This document shows, piece after piece, positions 1 to 5,797 of a stretch of DNA of 8,389 bases (the stretch's first letter is position 1; each line of letters starts with the position of its first letter). The translations under genes were made by a program, and so were the position numbers. Under the pieces are notes generated by a model. The model had not been told where the DNA came from and searched no databases. It was given only the letters and a program-made list of their open reading frames with translations. Location: the NCBI GenBank assembly GCA_019243075.1, contig JAFAUV010000384.1, forward strand, positions 1-8,389. The letters are read 5' to 3'. The DNA comes from Bradyrhizobium sp. (GTDB lineage: Bacteria; Pseudomonadota; Alphaproteobacteria; Rhizobiales; Xanthobacteraceae).

Positions 1-11
1 TTCAAACTGCG

Positions 12-50
12 TTACGCAGCCTGAGCAACCGGAGCATAGTTGTCGTTGGC
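12..50 (-). other. ssrA: tmRNA tag reading frame (ANDNYAPVAQAA) with stop
   Basis: Reading the minus strand from GCC at 50-48 gives A-N-D-N-Y-A-P-V-A-Q-A-A and then TAA at 14-12. With the alanine carried by the tmRNA, the tag added to stalled proteins would be A-ANDNYAPVAQAA. The AA(N/D)DN start and the small nonpolar ...AA end are what ClpXP and related proteases and the adaptor SspB recognise in this family. The stop codon lies in the loop of a 5-bp hairpin (CTGCG-TAA-CGCAG, 20-8 region), which corresponds to helix P5 of other tmRNAs. The bases just before the resume codon (AATAGTT) resemble the conserved AAUAGUC upstream of the E. coli resume codon. Confidence 0.93.
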
Positions 51-134
51 AACTATTGCAGTAGCCCGATAACGGCGGAACAATACCGGGAAAAAGCGCG
101 CCCTTTACGCCCTCGTCGATCCTGTTTCGCCCCC

Positions 135-162
135 GCCAAAACCCGCCGGGGTCGACGGGCTT
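135..162 (-). other. tmRNA intervening spacer hairpin, removed in processing
   Basis: The segment joins the acceptor 3' end to the coding 5' end in the precursor. On the minus strand it folds as AAGCCCG / CGGGTTT (162-156 with 145-139, one G-U pair), stacked directly on the 7-bp acceptor stem. The precursor therefore resembles a closed-ended extended hairpin. In known two-piece tmRNAs this loop is excised, leaving two chains held by base pairing. Cleavage positions are inferred. Confidence 0.7.
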
Positions 163-248
163 TGGTGGAGGCGCCGGGTACCGCCCCCGGGTCCGAATGG
201 TTTATTGCGACGGCAATTTATTTCCATAGCCGGCGAACCGGCACCTGC

Positions 249-278
249 AATATAGGGGGCTGAAGTCGGAAAAGACAG
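249..278 (-). promoter_or_regulatory. Probable tmRNA promoter (-10 TATATT)
   Basis: On the minus strand TATATT at 254-249 lies 6-7 bases before the predicted first base of the tmRNA precursor (about 242), where the GCCGG-TTCG-CCGGC hairpin begins. A weak -35 candidate, CTGTCT (278-273), stands 18 bp upstream. The -10 is good and the -35 poor, so the -35 assignment is tentative. Confidence 0.5.
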
Positions 279-369
279 TGCTGCCTTTGCGGTCAAAATC
301 TTTCGGAAAACGGGCCGGAGCCGCCGAATTGGGTTGGCCTGGAGGCGTCCAGCGTTCTAAATCTGAAAA

Positions 370-978
370 ATGTCCCCGGAAATGCCTCCGGCAGAGGCGG
401 CGCCGGCTCTCCCTAAACCCGCCAAATCCCCCGCGCCGGGCGTGCTCACGCTGTTCTTCGCCTTTGCCAGGATGTCGCTCGCCGGCTTTGGCGGCGTGCT
501 GGCCTTCGCCCGCCGCGGCCTCGTCGATGAGCGCCGCTGGATGACTTCCGACGAGTTCAACGAGGCCTTTGCCCTCTGCCATTTCCTGCCGGGCCCGAAC
601 ATCGTCAATCTGTCGGTCGTGTTCGGGTCGCGTTTCGGCGGCTTTGCCGGCGCCGCCGCGGCCTTTGCCGGGCTGGTCGGGCCGCCGATGGTGCTGGTCA
701 CGGCGCTGGCGGTACTGTACGCCCGTTTCGGCCAGTTCGAATTGCTTCGCCACATCCTGGCGGGGGTTTCCTGCGCTGCGGCGGGGTTGTTGATCGCCGT
801 GGTTATGAGGATGCTGAGGCCGCTACTCGAGCGGCGTGACCTGACCGGACTGATCCTAATGGTTGCCGTCTTCGCAGCCATCGGTCTCATGCGCTGGCCG
901 TTGCAGGCGGTACTGCTCGTCGCCGTGCCGGTGTCGCTTGGGATCACGTTCCTGATGCGTCGGAAGGCTCCCGCATGA
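370..978 (+). CDS. chrA: Chromate transporter, N-terminal half protein (short-chain CHR family)
   Basis: This is a 202-residue membrane protein of the CHR (chromate ion transporter) family, which exports chromate in the characterised members. After a Pro/Ala-rich start (1-24) come the family signatures FGGVLAF (40-46), a W-x-T/S-x-x-EF segment (57-63) and PGPN (74-77). Several hydrophobic segments follow (about 84-118, 125-147, 158-175, 179-195). It is half the size of classical two-domain ChrA (around 400 residues) and is paired with a second half gene that overlaps its stop by 4 bases. Such pairs (Bacillus subtilis ywrB/ywrA) work together as two-subunit transporters. The ATG at 370 has no good Shine-Dalgarno; an in-frame ATG at 382 is an alternative. 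Family membership is clear, but chromate as the real substrate is an inference from the family. Confidence 0.88.
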   Translation: MSPEMPPAEAAPALPKPAKSPAPGVLTLFFAFARMSLAGFGGVLAFARRGLVDERRWMTSDEFNEAFALCHFLPGPNIVNLSVVFGSRFGGFAGAAAAFAGLVGPPMVLVTALAVLYARFGQFELLRHILAGVSCAAAGLLIAVVMRMLRPLLERRDLTGLILMVAVFAAIGLMRWPLQAVLLVAVPVSLGITFLMRRKAPA

Positions 979-1508
979 ACGAGGCCCCCAACCCGATCTG
1001 GTCGCTGATCGCGACCTTCGGCCTGATGTCCCTGTTTGCGGTCGGCGGGGCCAATGCCGCGATTCCCGAGATACACCGCATCGCCGTCGACGTGCAGCAC
1101 TGGATAAGCGACCGGCAATTCGCCGACGTCTATGCGATCTCGCAGCTTTCGCCCGGACCGAACGTGCTGATCGTGACGCTGATCGGCTATGCGGTCGCCG
1201 GCCTCGGCGGCGCCATCGTGGCGACGCTTGCGATGTGTGTGCCGACTGCGACCCTCGCCTATTATGTGAGCCGGCTGCTGCGCCGGCAGACCGCCTCGCG
1301 CTGGCCGTCCATCATTCAGGCCGCTCTCGTGCCGCTCTCGATCGGCCTGATGGCCGCTTCGGCCCTGATCGTGGCGCAGGCTGCCGACCAGAATTGGGCC
1401 GCAGTCATTCTCACTCTGGCGGTTGCCGCGCTCGCCTTTGCCACGCGGCTCAATCCGCTCTGGCTCTTGCTGGCTGGCGGCATTTTGGGATTGGCGGGCC
1501 TCGTTTGA
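975..1508 (+). CDS. chrA: Chromate transporter, C-terminal half protein (short-chain CHR family)
   Basis: This 177-residue protein is the second half of the split transporter. It repeats the internal homology of the first half: a GG motif at 24-25, W-I-S-x-x-Q-F around 43-49, and PGPN at 60-63, followed by hydrophobic segments (about 64-92, 113-131, 135-153, 158-175). The start ATG overlaps the previous stop (ATGA), with a strong GGAAGG ribosome site 7 bases upstream (962-967). The two proteins are therefore probably made by coupled translation at similar levels, as expected for a heterodimer. I see no chrB-type regulator nearby, so resistance to chromate is not assured; basal export of another oxyanion such as sulfate is possible. 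Confidence 0.88.
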   Translation: MNEAPNPIWSLIATFGLMSLFAVGGANAAIPEIHRIAVDVQHWISDRQFADVYAISQLSPGPNVLIVTLIGYAVAGLGGAIVATLAMCVPTATLAYYVSRLLRRQTASRWPSIIQAALVPLSIGLMAASALIVAQAADQNWAAVILTLAVAALAFATRLNPLWLLLAGGILGLAGLV

Positions 1509-1516
1509 GCGGCCGC

Positions 1517-1541
1517 GGGCGTCGGATCGCCCTTGTTGTTT
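1517..1541 (+). terminator. Weak Rho-independent terminator candidate after the chromate pair
   Basis: GGGCG (1517-1521) pairs with CGCCC (1528-1532) around a 6-base loop and is followed by TTGTTGTTT. The stem is short but GC-only, and the tract after it is T-rich. It starts 9 bases after the transporter stop and lies upstream of the thyA -10 box, a sensible place for a transcript end. Confidence 0.4.
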
Positions 1542-1567
1542 ATGGGCAAAACCTCCATTTTTTTGGC

Positions 1568-1573
1568 TATAAT
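1568..1573 (+). promoter_or_regulatory. thyA promoter -10 box (perfect TATAAT)
   Basis: TATAAT stands 75 bases before the thyA start codon. The best placed -35 region (GGCAAA, 1545-1550, 17-bp spacer) matches the consensus poorly. A run of seven T lies just upstream of the -10 (1558-1564). The predicted transcript start is near 1580, immediately before a long stem-loop. Confidence 0.5.
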
Positions 1574-1582
1574 CGCCCTCAA

Positions 1583-1631
1583 GGGTGCGAATCGCGGCTA
1601 TCGGAGGCGGCGGACCGCGGCATTCGCGTCC
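1583..1631 (+). promoter_or_regulatory. Stem-loop in the thyA 5' leader
   Basis: Bases 1583-1597 pair with 1615-1631: GCGAAT with ATTCGC, CGCGG with CCGCG, two G-C pairs and two G-U pairs outside, and a 2-base bulge (1620-1621). The loop is 17 bases. The structure begins within a few bases of the predicted transcript start and ends 4 bases before the AAAAGG ribosome site (1636-1641), so it leaves that site open. Its location suggests mRNA stabilisation rather than a translation block; this function is inference. Confidence 0.5.
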
Positions 1632-1647
1632 CGCCAAAAGGCACGCC

Positions 1648-2442
1648 ATGAACCAGTATCACGACCTGCTCGAGCGCATTCTCGCCGATGGCGCACAGAA
1701 GCACGACCGCACCGGCACCGGCACGCTGTCGGTATTCGGCCATCAGATGCGCTTCAATCTGTCGGCCGGCTTTCCGATGCTGACCACCAAGCGCCTGCCG
1801 CTCAAGGCGATCGTGCATGAGCTGCTCTGGTTCCTGAAGGGCGACACCAACATCAAATATCTGCGCGACCACGGCGTCACCATCTGGGACGAATGGGCGG
1901 ACGCCAATGGCGATCTCGGCCCGGTCTATGGCCATCAATGGCGCTCCTGGCCGGCAGGCGATGGAGGCCACATCGACCAGATCAAGAACGTGGTCGAGAT
2001 GATCAAGAAAAATCCGGACTCCCGCCGCCTGATTGTCTCCGCCTGGAATCCGGCCGATGTCGACAGGATGGCGCTGCCGCCGTGCCACTGCCTGTTCCAG
2101 TTCTATGTCGGAAACGGCAAGCTGTCGTGCCAGCTCTATCAGCGCTCGGCAGACGTCTTCCTGGGCGTGCCCTTCAATATAGCCTCCTATGCGCTGCTCA
2201 CCATGATGGTGGCGCAGGTGACCGGGCTGAAGCCCGGCGACTTCGTGCACACGCTCGGCGACGCGCATCTCTATTCCAACCATCTCGAGCAGGCCCGCCT
2301 GCAATTGACGCGGCCGACCCGGCCGTTGCCGGTCATGAAGATCAATCCCGACGTGAAGGACATCTTCTGCTTCCGCTACGAGGATTTCGTGCTCGAAGGC
2401 TACGATCCGCACCCGCACATCAAGGCCGAAGTCGCGGTGTGA
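1648..2442 (+). CDS. thyA: Thymidylate synthase ThyA
   Basis: ThyA converts dUMP to dTMP using 5,10-methylene-tetrahydrofolate as both carbon donor and reductant, releasing dihydrofolate. The protein is 264 residues, the same length as E. coli ThyA, and key residues fall at the same numbers. The nucleophile is Cys146 in LPPCHCLFQFYV. The phosphate-binding Arg21 is in DRTGTGT, Arg126-Arg127 are in SRRLIVSAWNP, and Asp169 and Asn177 contact dUMP in the QRSADVFLGVPFN region. I chose ATG 1648 because AAAAGG stands 6 bases upstream and the family N-terminus (MNQYHDLL) begins there; a GTG at 1585 would add 21 residues lying in the leader hairpin. It heads a tight operon ending in folA, the enzyme that recycles its product. 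Confidence 0.98.
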   Translation: MNQYHDLLERILADGAQKHDRTGTGTLSVFGHQMRFNLSAGFPMLTTKRLPLKAIVHELLWFLKGDTNIKYLRDHGVTIWDEWADANGDLGPVYGHQWRSWPAGDGGHIDQIKNVVEMIKKNPDSRRLIVSAWNPADVDRMALPPCHCLFQFYVGNGKLSCQLYQRSADVFLGVPFNIASYALLTMMVAQVTGLKPGDFVHTLGDAHLYSNHLEQARLQLTRPTRPLPVMKINPDVKDIFCFRYEDFVLEGYDPHPHIKAEVAV

Positions 2443-2450
2443 GCGATTGC

Positions 2451-2936
2451 ATGTCGCTCTCGATCCGCCGCGCTCGCCCAGAGGATGCCGCGCTGATCTT
2501 CTCGCTGCTCTGCGAGCTGGCCGAATACGAGAAGCTCTCGCATGAAGTCGAGGCAACGGAGGCGGGCATCGCCGCGGCGTTGTTCACCGAGCATCCGCTT
2601 CTGTTCTGTGAAATCGCGGAGTGGGGCGGCGAGCCGGCCGGCTTTGCGGTGTGGTTCTTCAACTTCTCGACCTTCGCGGGGCGCCCGGGCATCTATCTCG
2701 AAGACCTGTTCGTGCGTCCGGCCTTTCGCGGCAAGGGTATCGGCAAGGCGCTGCTCGTCCATCTCGCCAGACTCTGCGCCGAGAACGGCTGGTCGCGAAT
2801 GCAGTGGAGCGTGCTCGACTGGAACGCGCCGTCGGTCGATTTCTACAAGTCGCTCGGCGCGGTGCTGATGGACGAGTGGAAGCTGTGCAAGATCACCGGC
2901 GCGGCGCTGGCGCAGCTCGCAAAGGCAGAGCCGTGA
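2451..2936 (+). CDS. GNAT N-acetyltransferase, spermidine/thialysine (SSAT-like) type
   Basis: This 161-residue protein is a complete single-domain GNAT fold that transfers acetyl from acetyl-CoA to an amine. It shows the N-terminal I-R-x-A-x-x-x-D start (5-12), an acetyl-CoA pyrophosphate loop R-G-K-G-I-G (93-98) preceded by YLEDLFVRP (82-90), and VLDWNAPSVDFYKSLGA (121-137). The last two blocks are close to the diamine acetyltransferase (SSAT) family and its thialysine-acetylating relatives; Tyr132 corresponds to the conserved general acid. The gene starts 8 bases after the thyA stop without a clear ribosome site, so translation is probably coupled. Its stop overlaps the folA start. The true substrate cannot be read from sequence: polyamine, thialysine or another small amine are all possible. 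Confidence 0.88.
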   Translation: MSLSIRRARPEDAALIFSLLCELAEYEKLSHEVEATEAGIAAALFTEHPLLFCEIAEWGGEPAGFAVWFFNFSTFAGRPGIYLEDLFVRPAFRGKGIGKALLVHLARLCAENGWSRMQWSVLDWNAPSVDFYKSLGAVLMDEWKLCKITGAALAQLAKAEP

Positions 2937-3451
2937 TCGAAACCGTCCTCATCGTTGCCGTCGCGGACAACGGGGTGATCGGCGCCGATGGCGCCATCCC
3001 GTGGCGGCTGAAAAGCGACATGCAGCGCTTCAAGGCGATCACGACAGGCAAGCCCGTCGTGATGGGACGCAAGACGTTCATCTCGCTCAGGCGGCCGCTG
3101 CCCCACCGGACCAACATCGTGATCACGCGGGATGATGATTTTCGCGCCGCCGGTGCCGTGGTGACGACGTCGCTGGAGGCGGCGGGCGCCGTGGCACGCG
3201 GCGATGCGTTGCGGCGCTCGGTGGCTGAAATCGCCGTGATCGGCGGCGCCGAAATCTATGCGCAATGGATCGACGGCGCCGATCGCCTGGAGGTCACCGA
3301 AGTGCATGCAAGGCCGCAAGGCGATACGCGATTGGCGGCGATCGATCCGGCCGCATGGGAAGAAGTGGCGCGGGTACGCCATGCCGCGGGCCCCGACGAC
3401 ACCGCGGCCTTTTCCTATGTGACCTACCGCCGTCGCGACCGGGCGCATTAA
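2933..3451 (+). CDS. folA: Dihydrofolate reductase FolA
   Basis: DHFR reduces dihydrofolate to tetrahydrofolate with NADPH, regenerating the cofactor oxidised by ThyA. The 172-residue product has the standard order: V-A-x-A-D-N-G-V-I-G near the start (8-17), the IPWRL loop (22-26), the catalytic acid Asp29 in K-S-D-M, the NADPH-binding VVMGRKTF (42-49), and the second nucleotide motif VIGGAEIY (102-109). I chose the GTG at 2933. It lies inside the stop of the acetyltransferase gene (GTGA overlap), has AAAGG 7 bases upstream (2921-2925), and gives the family's normal N-terminus. It closes the thyA operon; 159 bases separate it from hflK. Confidence 0.97.
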   Translation: MIETVLIVAVADNGVIGADGAIPWRLKSDMQRFKAITTGKPVVMGRKTFISLRRPLPHRTNIVITRDDDFRAAGAVVTTSLEAAGAVARGDALRRSVAEIAVIGGAEIYAQWIDGADRLEVTEVHARPQGDTRLAAIDPAAWEEVARVRHAAGPDDTAAFSYVTYRRRDRAH

Positions 3452-3519
3452 CCCCGTTCGGTAAGGTTTACATTGACAAATATAGCCTGAAGCATAGCTG
3501 CACCCGACCCAAGCTTGCG

Positions 3520-3548
3520 TTGTAAGGGGAGGGCGCCTCCCTTATAAG
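3520..3548 (+). promoter_or_regulatory. hflK promoter (TTGTAA-17-TATAAG) with spacer dyad
   Basis: TTGTAA (3520-3525) and TATAAG (3543-3548) match the -35 and -10 consensus at 4 and 5 of 6 positions, with the ideal 17-bp spacer. An inverted repeat, AGGGGAGG-GCG-CCTCCCTT (3525-3543, one G-T pair), fills the spacer and touches both boxes. The predicted start near 3555 leaves a leader of about 55 bases to the hflK ATG. The dyad could be a regulator site between the boxes or, as RNA, a weak stop for folA readthrough; it lacks a T run. Confidence 0.5.
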
Positions 3549-3610
3549 GCCTGCCGATGAGCGAGGGGCCGGGCGTATCCGTCCCCAGACCCCCGCGAAG
3601 GAGAGCGTCG

Positions 3611-4753
3611 ATGGCGTGGAAGAATCAGGGCGGTGGCCCCTGGGGCTCGGGGCCGCGAGGGCCCTGGGGCTCCGGCCCGCAGCCGGTCGGCCCGAGGCCG
3701 CCCGATCTGGAGGACCTTCTTCGCCGCGGCCAGGACCGGCTGCAGCAGCTGCTGCTCGGCGGCTATTTCTCCGGCCTCGGCATCGCCCTGCTCCTGATCG
3801 GCGCGCTGGCGATCTGGGCGGTGTCCGGCTTCTACCGCGTGCAGTCGGAAGAGCTCGGCATCGTGCTGCGCTTCGGCAAATATGTCCGCGACGCCCAGCC
3901 GGGACTGCGCTACCACCTGCCCTATCCGATCGAGGCCGTATTGCTGCCGAAGGCGCTGCGCGTCTCCACCATCTCGATCGGCATGACCTTGATCGACGAT
4001 CCGACGCGGCGCGGCCGCACCATGCGCGACGTGCCCGAGGAAAGCCTGATGCTCACCGGCGACGAGAACATCGTCGACGTCGACTTCACCGTGCTGTGGC
4101 GGATCAAGCCGAAAGGCGCTGCCGACTTCCTCTTCAACATCCAGAATCCCGAAGGTACCGTGAAGGCGGTGGCCGAAAGCGCGATGCGCGAGGTGATCGG
4201 CCGCTCCAACATCCAGCCCATCCTGACTGGCGCCCGCACCACCACCGAGCAGGGCGTGCAGCAGCTCATGCAGAAGACGCTGGACAATTACGGCTCGGGC
4301 ATCGAGATCACGCAGGTGCAGATGCAGAAGGTCGATCCGCCGGCGCAGGTGATCGACTCCTTCCGCGACGTGCAGGCGGCGCGCGCCGACCTCGAGCGCC
4401 TGCAGAACGAGGCGCAAACCTATGCCAACCGCGTCGTGCCCGAGGCCAGGGGCCGCGCGGCGCAGATCATCCAGGCCGCCGAGGGCTACAAGCAGCAGGC
4501 AGTCGCCGAGGCCAAGGGCCAGAGCGCGCGCTTCCTGAAGGTCTACGAGGAATATGCCAAGGCAAAGGACGTGACGCGCGAGCGCATCTATCTGGAGACC
4601 ATGGAACGCATCCTCGGCAGCTCCGACAAGCTGATCTATGACGGCGGCGCCGGCGCCCAGGGCGTCGTGCCCTATCTCCCGCTCAACGAGCTGACGCCGC
4701 GGCGCCAGGCCACCACCGGCCAGCAGCAACAGGGAAGCGGAGGCACGCGATGA
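3611..4753 (+). CDS. hflK: FtsH protease modulator HflK (SPFH/Band 7 protein)
   Basis: HflK forms with HflC a large inner-membrane assembly around the AAA protease FtsH and tunes its degradation of membrane proteins. The 380-residue protein has a Gly/Pro/Trp-rich cytoplasmic tail (1-31) containing GPWGSGP twice, and one membrane segment (about 54-73). An SPFH domain follows, starting at YRVQSEELGIVLRFGK (75-90). Then comes an Ala/Glu/Gln-rich coiled coil (about 255-325), and the end is Gln/Gly-rich. Start choice: AAGGAG (3598-3603) sits 7 bases before ATG 3611 and yields the usual MAWKNQGGGPWGSG start; an in-frame ATG at 3557 lies beside the predicted transcript start and is unlikely. Its stop overlaps the hflC start (ATGA). 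Confidence 0.97.
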   Translation: MAWKNQGGGPWGSGPRGPWGSGPQPVGPRPPDLEDLLRRGQDRLQQLLLGGYFSGLGIALLLIGALAIWAVSGFYRVQSEELGIVLRFGKYVRDAQPGLRYHLPYPIEAVLLPKALRVSTISIGMTLIDDPTRRGRTMRDVPEESLMLTGDENIVDVDFTVLWRIKPKGAADFLFNIQNPEGTVKAVAESAMREVIGRSNIQPILTGARTTTEQGVQQLMQKTLDNYGSGIEITQVQMQKVDPPAQVIDSFRDVQAARADLERLQNEAQTYANRVVPEARGRAAQIIQAAEGYKQQAVAEAKGQSARFLKVYEEYAKAKDVTRERIYLETMERILGSSDKLIYDGGAGAQGVVPYLPLNELTPRRQATTGQQQQGSGGTR

Positions 4754-5685
4754 GGTCTCCCGTCACCGGCATCGTCACGCTGATTCTGCTGCTGGTCGCT
4801 GCCATCGTCGCGTATAGCTCGCTGTTCACCGTGCAGCAGACCGAACAGGCGCTGGTGGTGCGGTTCGGCGAACCCGTCAACATCGCCACCGAGCCTGGCC
4901 TCTACGTCAAGGCGCCGTTCATCGACACCGTGATTCCCGTCGACAAGCGCATCCTCGATCTCGAGAATCCCTCGCAGGAGGTGATCGCCTCCGACCAGAA
5001 GCGGCTGGTCGTCGATGCCTTCGCCCGCTACCGCATCAAGAATCCGCTGCGCTTCTACCAGAGCGTCGGCACCGTTCAGGCCGCCAATCTGCAGCTCACC
5101 ACGCTGCTCAACGCGGCGCTGCGCCGCGTGCTTGGCGAGGTCACCTTCATCCAGGTGGTGCGCGACGAGCGCGAGGCCCTGATGGGCCGTATCCGCGACC
5201 AGCTCGACAAGGAGGCCGACGGCTACGGTATTCAGGTGGTCGACGTGCGCATCCGCCGCGCCGACCTGCCCGAGCAGAACAGCCAGGCGGTCTATCAGCG
5301 CATGCAGACCGAACGGCAGCGCGAAGCCGCCGAGTTCCGCGCCCAAGGCGCGCAGAAGGGCCAGGAAATCCGCTCCAACGCCGATCGCGAGTCCACCGTG
5401 ATCGTGGCGGAGGCCAATTCCAGGGCGGAGCAGACCCGCGGCGAAGGCGATGCCGAGCGCAACCGGCTGTTCGCCGAAGCCTATGGCAAGGACCCGGATT
5501 TCTTCGCCTTCTACCGGTCGATGACGGCCTATGAAAACGGGCTGAAAAGTGCCGATACCCGCTTCCTGCTGCGGCCGGATTCCGACTTCTTCCGCTATTT
5601 CGGCAATCCGTCGGGCAAGTCGGCCGAGGCTCCGCCGGCGACCACGAGCGGGTCGGCGCCAGGCGTGCCGGCGGCCAAGCCGTAA
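4750..5685 (+). CDS. hflC: FtsH protease modulator HflC (SPFH/Band 7 protein)
   Basis: HflC is the partner of HflK in the membrane complex that regulates FtsH. The 311-residue protein starts with a short cytoplasmic end and one membrane segment (about 7-25). An SPFH domain follows from FTVQQTEQALVVRFGEP (26-42), then a charged coiled coil (about 165-250), and the typical C-terminal blocks FFAFYRSMTAYE and RPDSDFFRYF (274-283). A Pro/Ala/Gly-rich tail of about 25 residues ends it. The start ATG overlaps the hflK stop and has GGAGG (4739-4743) 6 bases upstream, giving coupled, probably stoichiometric synthesis. No HflX or FtsH gene lies in the window. Confidence 0.97.
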   Translation: MRSPVTGIVTLILLLVAAIVAYSSLFTVQQTEQALVVRFGEPVNIATEPGLYVKAPFIDTVIPVDKRILDLENPSQEVIASDQKRLVVDAFARYRIKNPLRFYQSVGTVQAANLQLTTLLNAALRRVLGEVTFIQVVRDEREALMGRIRDQLDKEADGYGIQVVDVRIRRADLPEQNSQAVYQRMQTERQREAAEFRAQGAQKGQEIRSNADRESTVIVAEANSRAEQTRGEGDAERNRLFAEAYGKDPDFFAFYRSMTAYENGLKSADTRFLLRPDSDFFRYFGNPSGKSAEAPPATTSGSAPGVPAAKP

Positions 5686-5729
5686 GGCGCGCGCGGGGGG
5701 TGCGGCGCCGCGGTTATGGAGTTGACAGG

Positions 5730-5754
5730 GACGAAGCGACACGATTGCTTCGTC
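5730..5754 (+). repeat. Inverted repeat between hflC and the DUF2065 gene
   Basis: GACGAAGC (5730-5737) and GCTTCGTC (5747-5754) form a perfect 8-bp stem with a 9-base loop. No T run follows, so it is not an ordinary terminator. The right half, GATTGCTTCGTCG, resembles the core of a repeat that is frequent in Bradyrhizobium-type genomes, so this may be a worn copy. A TTGACA (5722-5727) stands just before it, but no matching -10 follows. Confidence 0.5.
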
Positions 5755-5797
5755 GGGTCCGCCTTAAGAAAAGAATCACACGGGAGGTTCCGGTCCG

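Larger units (their letters stand above)
1..242 (-). ncRNA. ssrA: tmRNA (SsrA), circularly permuted two-piece form, 3' end cut by window edge
   Basis: tmRNA rescues stalled ribosomes: it is charged with alanine, enters the A site and adds a degradation tag. On the minus strand the order is permuted: acceptor piece first (about 242-163), spacer (162-135), then coding piece (134 to beyond base 1). The acceptor piece ends in CGCCTCC-A-CCA (173-163), with a 5-bp T stem CCGGG/CCCGG (190-186 and 178-174) around a 7-nt loop GGCGGTA. The coding piece starts GGGGGCG (134-128), which pairs with CGCCTCC over 7 bp and puts a G-U wobble at the third pair, the alanyl-tRNA synthetase identity element. It continues with GGATCGACGAGGG, like the GGAUUCGACGGG of other tmRNAs. 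A GCCGG-TTCG-CCGGC hairpin (242-229) sits at the predicted transcript start. The T loop does not match the usual UUCRANY pattern. The exact processed ends are inferred. From memory, a Bradyrhizobium RNA named sra, needed for nodulation, was later recognised as this tmRNA. Confidence 0.95.

Noticed and set aside
202..753. Minus-strand frame of about 183 codons over the tmRNA-chr intergenic region
   Set aside because: It runs through the tmRNA acceptor piece and promoter and opposite the chr gene; it is Arg/Gly-rich without motifs.
1585..1647. Upstream GTG start for thyA
   Set aside because: It would lie in the leader stem-loop, only a few bases from the predicted transcript start, has no ribosome site, and adds 21 residues absent from ThyA proteins.
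357..1649. Long minus-strand open frame opposite the chromate transporter genes
   Set aside because: Low-complexity Arg/Gly/Pro-rich translation with no recognisable motif; it is the antisense shadow of two clear membrane-protein genes in high-GC DNA.
1579..2556. Minus-strand open frame of about 325 codons across thyA
   Set aside because: His/Arg-rich shadow of thyA, whose catalytic residues on the plus strand are unambiguous.
3473..3500. TTGACA at 3473 as the hflK promoter -35
   Set aside because: No acceptable -10 occurs 16-18 bases downstream (best TAGCTG); the 3520/3543 pair is better.
3557..3610. Upstream ATG start for hflK
   Set aside because: It lies next to the predicted transcript start, while AAGGAG before ATG 3611 and the family's usual N-terminus favour the later start.
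3542..4729. Minus-strand open frame of about 395 codons across hflK
   Set aside because: Composition typical of the antisense of high-GC coding DNA; no ribosome site or family motif.
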